From CBIFWW01 sp966186435 (lineage in GTDB: Bacteria; Pseudomonadota; Gammaproteobacteria; Enterobacterales; Enterobacteriaceae), in the NCBI GenBank assembly GCA_966186435.1, contig CBIFWW010000106.1, forward strand, positions 1 through 11,589: DNA of 11,589 nt, given 5' to 3'. Position numbers and translations under genes: made by a program. The notes beneath the pieces are model-generated. The model was not told where the DNA came from, ran no database searches, and saw only the letters and a list, made by a program, of their open reading frames with translations. The stretch's first letter is position 1; each line of letters opens with the position of its first letter. Below, piece by piece: positions 6,170 through 11,589 of this stretch.

Positions 6170-6185
6170 TGTGATTCATATCACA
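6170..6185. promoter_or_regulatory. Perfect CRP-binding core
   Basis: TGTGATTCATATCACA has both halves of the CRP consensus TGTGA-N6-TCACA without mismatch, with A/T-rich flanks. Nothing on the plus strand starts nearby, so control of the minus-strand transcript towards yecJ is the likely role. At about -48 it could activate or repress. Confidence 0.75.
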
Positions 6186-6335
6186 TATTTTAGCCTGATA
6201 CTCTCACACTACCTGCGCCCGCTCGGGTTTGATATAACGCTACTCCACGCCCCATCACCGCCTGCCGAAATGGCTCCTACTCTGCGGCTTTATCACCCCT
6301 TTTACTGCCACTGGCAGGCAAGTATCTGGCTGCCG

Positions 6336-6770
6336 CTAAGTGCGGTTGTAAACCACAAAGGGTATGCATTCCCCGATGGAATCATACAATTTGCGGGCGG
6401 TGGTGTTATCGGTGGCCGTTAGCCAATAAACCCGATCGCACTGGCGGGACTTTGCCAGTTCACCGGCGTGGTCAAACAGCGCCCGGGCGATGCCTTTGCC
6501 CCGCGCCTGTGGATCCACCAGTAAATCTTCAACATAGCAGTAGCTGGTAAGGCTCCAGGTGGACGGATGAAATACCAGGTTCATAAAGCCGAGTAGCGCC
6601 CCGTTTTCATCTTCTGCCACCAGCCCTACCAACGCCTCACCCTGGCATAGCCTGGCAAACACGTCTTCAGTCAACGCCTGGGGAAGCGGATGCTTATAAA
6701 AGTCGAGATAGGCCTGCCATAACGGCATCCAGTTAACGTGGTCTTGTGTGGTGAGTGGTCTGATTTTCAT
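6336..6770 (-). CDS. GNAT family N-acetyltransferase
   Basis: A 144-residue cytosolic protein with the GNAT fold, transferring acetyl from acetyl-CoA to an unknown amine. The acetyl-CoA pyrophosphate-binding motif A is clear: VEDLLVDPQARGKGIARALFDHA, with the Q-A-R-G-K-G-I-A loop after the central strand. The segment DNTTARKLYDSIGE is the typical C-terminal motif in which a tyrosine follows the alpha-4 helix. The length fits a single-domain GNAT. The ATG has GAGGG seven bases upstream. It is divergent from the HD-GYP gene. The 150 bases after its stop hold only a weak 5-bp hairpin. The substrate cannot be told from sequence. Confidence 0.9.
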   Translation of the reverse strand: MKIRPLTTQDHVNWMPLWQAYLDFYKHPLPQALTEDVFARLCQGEALVGLVAEDENGALLGFMNLVFHPSTWSLTSYCYVEDLLVDPQARGKGIARALFDHAGELAKSRQCDRVYWLTATDNTTARKLYDSIGECIPFVVYNRT

Positions 6771-6853
6771 TCATTTTCCCTCAAGTGTTTCTCACAGCAT
6801 GCCAGACGCAGTCCCCCCTGCAACCCGGCGTTCACTTTCCCTTACTGTTTTGC

Positions 6854-6865
6854 GGGAATATTCCC
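6854..6865. promoter_or_regulatory. 12-bp palindrome in the GNAT/HD-GYP divergent region
   Basis: GGGAATATTCCC is a perfect palindrome 89 bases before the favoured start of the HD-GYP gene and 84 after the GNAT start. It could be an operator shared by the divergent genes. No known regulator is recognised. Confidence 0.25.
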
Positions 6866-6942
6866 AAAAAACTATTATGATTCAATTAAGTTCGGTAAAC
6901 TCAAATCCTCTCAACGTCACTGTATTTGCCGGGAAAGCAATC

Positions 6943-9144
6943 TTGAAACGCGTTCACATTCAACCGTTTATCATGCCCTGGATGGCTTTGTTATTGGTTA
7001 TCTGCTTGATGCTGACTTGCAAAGCAAGCCGGGCAGAATCCGCCCCAACTCTCGAACAACTACGCCAGCGCCCAGTGCCGGTATGGGTGTTTCACGACGA
7101 TAACTTCGAATTTTACTACGACAGTTTTGGCAACCTTAAGGGGCTTTACCCGCAACTTATCGATACCCTTAACCGCCGTTACCAGCTCAAGCTATACCTT
7201 GCCCCTATTTCGGGTGAAGAGATCAGCGCCAAATTTAATAACCACCAGCCAGGCATGTATGCCGGGGTATTACGTACCGAAGCCCGCAGCCGCAGCCGCA
7301 GCCATCAGCTTTCCGCCCGGTTATTTGATAATGAAGTGGTAGTCGCCAGCCTGAATGCCCAAATTTATGAGCCAGAGGATTTGAAGGGCGCCCGGGTGGC
7401 TTACCGGGAACATGATGCAACCCGCCCCTTGGTAGAAACCCACTATCCTGCCCTGCCTTTCCATTCGATCCGGGAAGTGAAAAATAATCAGGAAGCCTTT
7501 GATCTACTCCTAAAAGGCGACATTGATTTCTATATTAATGATGCCAGTGAAATGAATGACCTACCCCGAGAACTGGCGCTTTCCCGCCCCTTCCCGCTGC
7601 TTAAACTTGCGTCAGTTTATGCCTTTAGCCCAGATCTTATTGCCCTGCGCCAGCCGGTAAATAATCTGATTTCCAGTTGGAGTAATAGCGGTTATCTCAA
7701 CCGCCTGATCAAAGAAAGCAAACGGGGATACTTGTCCAGCCAGCTTAAACTTACGCCAACAGAAAAACAGTGGATTGCCAACAACACCCTGGATATCTGG
7801 CTGCCAAAACAGGAAAACTTCGCCCCCTTTATCTGGCGTGAAAACAACCGTTATTATGGCTCGGCCATCAATATCATTAACGACCTACGCGAACTGACCG
7901 GGGTTAAAATCAACATTCACTTTATCCCGGATTATCTCAATCAGCTGCGCCAGAATCAGTGGCCAATACGACTGGTCAACCTCAACAATAACCGTTCCGG
8001 CCTGCTCGATCCCGGTAATATCACCCCGATGATCCGCTACCGCAACGTTTATTATAACCAGATTGGCCGCCGCTTTTTGTGGGAGGAAGAACGGTTACGC
8101 CACCGTCGGGTGGCGGTGCTGCGTAATTCCTTCTCCAGTCTCTATCTCAAGGAACATTTTGGTGGCGATGTGGAACTTGTCCAGCGCGATACCATCGACG
8201 AACTACTGGATACCCTTAAGAAACAACAGGCGGATTTTATCCTTGGCGATTTAAGCTCGATTGAAACCTCTCTACGGGGGGATGAGGTGTTCCGCGGTGT
8301 CCTGAAGGTAGCCGGGATCACCCATTCAGAATTCACCATCGGCTCTTGGGTTGACCCTAACCATCCCCTGCACGATCTACTGGCGCGGATAAGCGTAATC
8401 TCTCAACATCGTGCCCAGCTGGATCCAAGTGGGCCGGTGCCGCCCCCTGCTGGCTTCACCAAAAACACCTTCAAAGTGCTGATGTTAGTGGCCGCCGTGG
8501 TGGCATTGTTTGCCTGCATTTTACTGATGATGGCCTGGCGCCAGGTGCTGAAAAATCGTCGGGTGCACCGCAATATTGTAGTGGCGATGGAACAGGTTAA
8601 CCGTGCCCATGATGATGACACCGGCAACCATATTTCTCGGGTGTCACGCTATTGCGGCCTGCTAGCCAAGCTACTGGGGTTATCACATAAGATGGCGACA
8701 GAAATTGAAACCTACGCTTCCCTGCACGATGTGGGAAAAATCGGAGTACCCGACAGGATCCTGCGTAAGCAAGGCCCGCTGGATGAAGCCGAATTTGAAG
8801 AAATGAAGCAGCACGTGTTTAAAGGTTGGCAAATCCTGCGCGAGTTAAAATTAGGCCCAGTGGCGGAGAATATTGTTCATTATCACCATGAAAAATGGGA
8901 TGGCAGCGGCTACCCGAAAGGGTTATCTGGTAGTGCTATCCCCATTGAAGCGCGCATTCTGGCACTGGCGGATGTGTATGACGCCCTGCGTCAGCAGCGG
9001 GTGTACAAACCAGGGTTTAACCATGAAAAAGCCTGTGAAATTATCCTGGCTGGCGCCGGTAAGCATTTCGATCCTGAACTGGTAAATCTATTCCGCCGAC
9101 ACCATCATAAATTTGAAGCGATTTTTGATGCCAACGCCGATTAA
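6943..9144 (+). CDS. Membrane HD-GYP phosphodiesterase with BvgS-like periplasmic sensor
   Basis: Predicted inner-membrane receptor that degrades c-di-GMP in response to a periplasmic ligand. Numbering from the TTG at 6943 (733 residues): signal peptide 1 to about 31 (MKR start, hydrophobic core, SRA cleavage), two extracytoplasmic solute-binding-like domains (about 36-265 and 270-500, joined by LTPTEKQWI as in BvgS-type sensors), one membrane helix (about 512-531), and a C-terminal HD-GYP domain. All catalytic motifs are intact: TGNHxxRV, His595-Asp596 in HDVGKIGVPD, HHEKWDGSGYP (648-658), ALADVYDAL and GKHFDP. TTG is chosen because it places KR directly before the hydrophobic core, with GGGAAAG upstream. 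ATG starts at 6748, 6877 or 6973 are possible; 6748 overlaps the divergent gene and yields an unlikely N-terminus. A hairpin follows. The ligand is unknown. Confidence 0.88.
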   Translation: MKRVHIQPFIMPWMALLLVICLMLTCKASRAESAPTLEQLRQRPVPVWVFHDDNFEFYYDSFGNLKGLYPQLIDTLNRRYQLKLYLAPISGEEISAKFNNHQPGMYAGVLRTEARSRSRSHQLSARLFDNEVVVASLNAQIYEPEDLKGARVAYREHDATRPLVETHYPALPFHSIREVKNNQEAFDLLLKGDIDFYINDASEMNDLPRELALSRPFPLLKLASVYAFSPDLIALRQPVNNLISSWSNSGYLNRLIKESKRGYLSSQLKLTPTEKQWIANNTLDIWLPKQENFAPFIWRENNRYYGSAINIINDLRELTGVKINIHFIPDYLNQLRQNQWPIRLVNLNNNRSGLLDPGNITPMIRYRNVYYNQIGRRFLWEEERLRHRRVAVLRNSFSSLYLKEHFGGDVELVQRDTIDELLDTLKKQQADFILGDLSSIETSLRGDEVFRGVLKVAGITHSEFTIGSWVDPNHPLHDLLARISVISQHRAQLDPSGPVPPPAGFTKNTFKVLMLVAAVVALFACILLMMAWRQVLKNRRVHRNIVVAMEQVNRAHDDDTGNHISRVSRYCGLLAKLLGLSHKMATEIETYASLHDVGKIGVPDRILRKQGPLDEAEFEEMKQHVFKGWQILRELKLGPVAENIVHYHHEKWDGSGYPKGLSGSAIPIEARILALADVYDALRQQRVYKPGFNHEKACEIILAGAGKHFDPELVNLFRRHHHKFEAIFDANAD

Positions 9145-9166
9145 ATCCCCCTTCTCACCCGTCTAA

Positions 9167-9187
9167 TTGGGCCATTGATTGGCCCAA
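9167..9187 (+). terminator. Weak terminator-like hairpin after the HD-GYP gene
   Basis: TTGGGCC pairs with GGCCCAA around ATTGATT, 22 bases after the stop. It is followed by AACTGG without a T-run, so termination would be partial and read-through into yecR is possible. Confidence 0.35.
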
Positions 9188-9229
9188 AACTGGTTATCAT
9201 GCCTCAAAATGACATATTGAGATTTTACG

Positions 9230-9574
9230 GTGAAGAAATCGGTATTACTGCTGATGATGGGCCTTGCGGCCTGTACCCTCCATAAAACCCCGGTGATCAG
9301 TGGCGGTAGCCAGGTGGATGGCATTGTGCGCATGAGTTATGAGCTTCCTCCACTTCAGCGGGCCACCGTTGACAGTTATTTGGCCCAGTCCACCGCATCC
9401 CGCCAGTGCCAGAACTGGGGCTTTGCCAACGCCGTTCCCTACGGCCAGCCTATCACTACCTGCTCGCTGATTAGCGGCTCCTCCTGCATGAATGAAACCG
9501 TCACCCTGGAATACCAGTGCCAGGGGATCTCACCAGTGCCCTATGGCACCACCACGGTGGGCGGCTATTACTGA
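9230..9574 (+). CDS. yecR: YecR-like lipoprotein
   Basis: A 114-residue predicted lipoprotein. The short signal peptide (MKK, then hydrophobic residues) ends in lipobox Leu-Ala-Ala-Cys with the acylated cysteine at 15. The mature part keeps the YecR pattern of a central RxCQxxGxxxAVxxGQPxxTCSL segment and further cysteines near 85 and 95, suggesting disulphides. In E. coli yecR belongs to the FlhDC flagellar regulon; its role is unknown. The start is GTG, with only a weak GAG eight bases upstream; the nearest in-frame ATG (9209) meets a stop at once. It lies 85 bases after the HD-GYP gene on the same strand. I saw no good sigma-28 promoter. Confidence 0.85.
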   Translation: MKKSVLLLMMGLAACTLHKTPVISGGSQVDGIVRMSYELPPLQRATVDSYLAQSTASRQCQNWGFANAVPYGQPITTCSLISGSSCMNETVTLEYQCQGISPVPYGTTTVGGYY

Positions 9575-9587
9575 GGATGTCAGGCAC

Positions 9588-9615
9588 AAAAAAACCGGGT
9601 TAGTGCGCCCGGTTT
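9588..9615. terminator. Intrinsic terminator after yecR, best on the minus strand
   Basis: AAACCGGG pairs with CCCGGTTT (8 bp) around an 8-base loop. On the minus strand it is followed by four more Ts, making a seven-T run. On the plus strand only the Ts inside the stem serve, followed by AGG. It could end yecR, but its orientation suggests a former minus-strand gene. Confidence 0.65.
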
Positions 9616-9623
9616 AGGTGGTA

Positions 9624-9643
9624 CGCCTGATGTTTATCAGGCG
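9624..9643. repeat. 8-bp inverted repeat downstream of yecR
   Basis: CGCCTGAT and ATCAGGCG form a perfect stem with the loop GTTT. There is no T-run on either strand. It may be a second element of the yecR 3' end, or protect it from exonucleases. Confidence 0.45.
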
Positions 9644-9763
9644 GCTTCAGCATGGGTATTTTCCGCCGTGGAAGCAATCTTATCTTTTTATTGAATTTTT
9701 AATCATTATTTCTATATAAATGCGCATCCCCTTATGACAGCTTCTTTTGCGAGCCATATCACC

Positions 9764-9781
9764 AGTAAATATTACGTTACA
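9764..9781 (+). promoter_or_regulatory. Strong TyrR box of tyrP
   Basis: AGTAAATATTACGTTACA matches TGTAAA-N6-TTTACA at 10 of 12 bases and keeps the essential G and C, 14 bases apart. It lies upstream of a weaker box and the -35, the layout known for tyrP in E. coli, where the upstream box serves activation with phenylalanine. Confidence 0.8.
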
Positions 9782-9786
9782 GTACT

Positions 9787-9804
9787 CGTAACGCTGATTT
9801 GACG
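9787..9804 (+). promoter_or_regulatory. Weak TyrR box overlapping the tyrP -35
   Basis: CGTAACGCTGATTTGACG keeps the essential G and C and matches 8 of 12 consensus bases. Its centre is 23 bp from that of the strong box, about two helical turns. It contains the -35 TTGACG, so TyrR with tyrosine bound here would block RNA polymerase. Confidence 0.65.
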
Positions 9805-9827
9805 ATATGCTGATTTTCCCTTACTCT
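9799..9827 (+). promoter_or_regulatory. tyrP promoter
   Basis: The -35 TTGACG (9799-9804; 5/6) and -10 TACTCT (9822-9827; 3/6, with the conserved TA and final T) are 17 bases apart. The predicted start is near 9834, about 38 bases before the GTG. The poor -10 fits a promoter that needs an activator. Confidence 0.6.
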
Positions 9828-9871
9828 GCTGCGCATTAATCACTCCTGACAACACCTGCACAGAGGAAAGT

Positions 9872-11083
9872 GTGAAGAATCGCACCCTGGGAAGTATTTT
9901 TATCGTTGCTGGCACCACCATTGGTGCCGGGATGCTCGCGATGCCATTAGCGGCCTCGGGCGTTGGTTTTAGTGTCACCCTACTGCTAATGATTGGGCTA
10001 TGGGCATTGATGTGCTACACCGCGCTGCTATTGGTGGAGGTGTATCAATATCAGCCTGCTGATATGGGGCTTAGCACCCTGTCACGGCATTATCTCGGTA
10101 AACCTGGCCAGTTTATTGCTGGGTTTAGCATGCTGTTTTTGATGTATGCACTTACCGCCGCCTATATTAGCGGGGCCGGGCAACTGCTGGCCTCCAGCCT
10201 CTCTGAATGGCTGGATGTCAACATCAATCCCGCCAGCGGCGTGCTGCTGTTTACCATGGTGGCCGGGGCCGTGGTGTGTATCGGCACCTCCGCCGTGGAC
10301 TTTTTCAACCGCTTTCTGTTTTCGGCAAAACTTATTCTGCTGGTGGTGATGCTGGTGCTGCTGATGCCCCATATTCACCGGGTTAACTTGCTAACGCTCC
10401 CGCTGGAGAAAGGGCTGGCGCTGTCCGCCATTCCGGTCATTTTTACCTCTTTTGGTTTCCACGGCAGCGTTCCCAGTATCGTGAGCTATATGAATGGCAA
10501 TGTTAAAAAATTGCGCTGGGTATTCCTGATCGGGAGTGCCATCCCGCTGGTGGCTTATATCTTCTGGCAAATGGCAACGTTGGGTGCCATCAGTAGTGAT
10601 ACCTTTATTGGCTTAATGGCCGCCCACAGTGGACTGAATGGCTTGTTGCAGGCGGTGCGCCAGGTGGTGGCAACCCCTCACGTTGAACTGGCGGTGCATC
10701 TGTTTGCTGACCTGGCGCTGGCTACTTCCTTCCTTGGGGTGTCCTTGGGGCTATTTGACTACATTAGCGATCTGTTCCAGCGTAACCGTACAGCGGGCGG
10801 CCGCATGCAAAGCGGCCTGATTACCTTCCTGCCGCCGCTGGCCTTTGCCCTGTTCTATCCACAAGGATTTATTCTGGCGCTGGGCTATGCCGGGGTGGCG
10901 CTGGCGATACTGGCATTGATGCTGCCGTCAATGCTGGTATGGAAATGCCGTAAACTTCATCCCGGAGCAACTTACCGCGTAACAGGTGGACGCCCGTTAC
11001 TGGTGCTGGTATTCCTGTGCGGCGTGGCAGTTGTGGTTATCCAATTCTTGATTGCCACAGACCTGCTTCCAGCCGTCGGTTAA
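9872..11083 (+). CDS. tyrP: Tyrosine-specific transporter TyrP
   Basis: An inner-membrane proton symporter of the hydroxy/aromatic amino acid permease family, importing tyrosine. Its 403 residues equal the E. coli protein in length, and the match is close throughout: MKNRTLGSIFIVAGTTIGAG at the start (family glycine-rich first helix), LMYALTAAYISGAG, FTSFGFHGSVPSIVSYM, HVELAVHLFADLALATSFLG and the ending LLPxVG. About eleven hydrophobic segments are visible. The start is GTG, with GAGGAAAG directly upstream. Two TyrR boxes and a promoter precede it, so repression by tyrosine and activation by phenylalanine are expected as in E. coli. In E. coli yecH and ftnA lie before tyrP and yecA after it; all are missing here. 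Confidence 0.97.
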   Translation: MKNRTLGSIFIVAGTTIGAGMLAMPLAASGVGFSVTLLLMIGLWALMCYTALLLVEVYQYQPADMGLSTLSRHYLGKPGQFIAGFSMLFLMYALTAAYISGAGQLLASSLSEWLDVNINPASGVLLFTMVAGAVVCIGTSAVDFFNRFLFSAKLILLVVMLVLLMPHIHRVNLLTLPLEKGLALSAIPVIFTSFGFHGSVPSIVSYMNGNVKKLRWVFLIGSAIPLVAYIFWQMATLGAISSDTFIGLMAAHSGLNGLLQAVRQVVATPHVELAVHLFADLALATSFLGVSLGLFDYISDLFQRNRTAGGRMQSGLITFLPPLAFALFYPQGFILALGYAGVALAILALMLPSMLVWKCRKLHPGATYRVTGGRPLLVLVFLCGVAVVVIQFLIATDLLPAVG

Positions 11084-11106
11084 ACTGAAAGGCACATAAT
11101 GACGTT

Positions 11107-11127
11107 GGGCAGCCGTTGCCCCCTTTT
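11107..11127 (+). terminator. Weak terminator-like hairpin after tyrP
   Basis: GGGCA pairs with TGCCC around GCCGT, then CCTTTT. The stem is only 5 bp, so a stronger hairpin at 11208 probably does most of the work. Confidence 0.4.
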
Positions 11128-11207
11128 GCCACCACGCTACGCTTTATGGAACAGGATTGCTCTATGGATCCTGCCAATCACCGTGAATCCCACAATGAAA
11201 TGACAAT

Positions 11208-11237
11208 AGGGAAAGCGATGAGTTTCCCTTTTGTTTT
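11208..11237 (+). terminator. Intrinsic terminator for tyrP
   Basis: AGGGAAA pairs with TTTCCCT (7 bp) around an 8-base loop, followed by the plus-strand T-rich tail TTTGTTTT. It is the last plus-strand element before the oppositely directed tRNA operon. Confidence 0.65.
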
Positions 11238-11253
11238 GCCAAATCGCAGGCAT

Positions 11254-11280
11254 AAAAAAACCGCCTTTGAGGGCGGTTTC
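11254..11280 (-). terminator. Intrinsic terminator of the tRNA operon
   Basis: AAACCGCC pairs with GGCGGTTT (8 bp) around six bases. On the minus strand four more Ts follow the stem. It lies about 40 bases past the 3' end of tRNA-Leu and ends the glyW-cysT-leuZ-like transcript. Confidence 0.85.
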
Positions 11281-11319
11281 TCGCCACTGCTTATCATTGA
11301 TTTTATTCTTGTTTTCCCA

Positions 11320-11406
11320 TGGTGCCCGGAGCGAGACTTGAACTCGCACAGCGCGTACGCCGAGGGATTTTAAATCCCTTGTGTCTACCGATTCCACCAT
11401 CCGGGC
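11320..11406 (-). tRNA. leuZ: tRNA-Leu (anticodon UAA)
   Basis: The minus strand gives an 87-base class II tRNA starting GCCCGGATGGTGGAATCGG, with encoded CCA. The acceptor GCCCGGA pairs with TCCGGGC. The anticodon loop TTTAAAA gives UAA, reading UUA and UUG. The extra arm is long, and the T-loop is GTTCAAGTC-like. It nearly equals E. coli leuZ and is the last gene of the tRNA operon, 10 bases from tRNA-Cys. Confidence 0.98.
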
Positions 11407-11416
11407 TTGGGAAAAT

Positions 11417-11490
11417 TGGAGGCGCGTTCCGGAGTCGAACCGGACTAGACGGATTTGCAATCCGCTACATAACCGCTTTGCTAACGCGCC
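11417..11490 (-). tRNA. cysT: tRNA-Cys (anticodon GCA)
   Basis: A 74-base tRNA with encoded CCA. The acceptor GGCGCGT pairs with ACGCGCC, and the discriminator is U, which cysteinyl-tRNA synthetase requires. The anticodon loop TTGCAAA gives GCA. It differs from E. coli cysT by about one base as I recall that sequence. It lies 50 bases from tRNA-Gly. Confidence 0.98.
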
Positions 11491-11540
11491 AAAATCTTCG
11501 CCTTTACGGCACACCTGCCAATTGGCCGATGTTTAAAATT

Positions 11541-11589
<49 letters not shown>

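Noticed and set aside
5970..6179. 70-residue N-terminal extension of yecJ in the same open frame
   Set aside because: The extension crosses a strong terminator, lacks family likeness, and the internal ATG at 5969 has an excellent Shine-Dalgarno and matches the known YecJ N-terminus.
9142..9168. Sigma-28 flagellar promoter before yecR (TAAA, 11 bases, GTCTAATT)
   Set aside because: The -10 part matches GCCGATAA at only three of eight positions and the TAAA overlaps the previous stop codon.
10082..10378. 98-codon His/Gln-rich minus-strand frame inside tyrP
   Set aside because: The His/Gln richness comes from reading Leu/Met/Val codons of tyrP backwards.
11137..11514. 125-codon minus-strand frame and a plus-strand counterpart at 11116-11373
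   Set aside because: They run through the tRNA-Leu and tRNA-Cys genes and the terminators.

Overview
This window is chromosomal DNA of a member of the Enterobacterales, plausibly the Yersiniaceae/Hafniaceae side (Serratia- or Rahnella-like). That is inferred from protein likeness and gene order, and no species can be named. The encoded proteins closely resemble Escherichia coli OtsA, OtsB, FtnB, DcuB, YecJ, YecR and TyrP. A Leu-Cys-Gly tRNA cluster closes the window. This matches the E. coli neighbourhood between flhDC and pgsA, but with rearrangements: araFGH, ftnA, yecH and yecA are absent, while a dcuB-type transporter, an acetyltransferase and an HD-GYP sensor are present.

Layout. (1) Positions 1-672 are AT-rich and hold no recognisable gene. 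They contain a CRP-like site, a 20-bp palindrome and a possible small-RNA gene (promoter near 472, strong hairpin at 632-659). (2) otsB and otsA, on the minus strand with a 26-bp overlap, make trehalose; a sigma-S-type -10 element lies about 70 bases upstream of otsB. (3) A 785-bp gap between otsB and ftnB holds an FNR-like box, an operator-like inverted repeat and a hairpin leader just before ftnB. (4) ftnB (ferritin-like) and dcuB (C4-dicarboxylate transporter) follow on the plus strand, each apparently its own unit. (5) yecJ lies convergent to dcuB. Upstream of it sit a perfect CRP site, a promoter-like sequence and a minus-strand terminator, suggesting a small RNA or leader (possibly AzuCR-like). 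(6) A GNAT acetyltransferase is divergent from a membrane HD-GYP phosphodiesterase with a BvgS-like periplasmic sensor. (7) yecR lipoprotein. (8) tyrP tyrosine transporter, preceded by two TyrR boxes and a promoter. (9) Terminators, then tRNA-Leu, tRNA-Cys and a partial tRNA-Gly on the minus strand.

The themes are stress and anaerobic physiology (trehalose under sigma-S, ferritin, fumarate/succinate exchange), aromatic amino acid uptake and c-di-GMP turnover. Most genes are ordinary core genes. The most interesting unexplained signals are the structured leader of ftnB, the apparent loss of every ferroxidase ligand in FtnB, the CRP-site/terminator unit upstream of yecJ, and the possible small RNA next to otsA.
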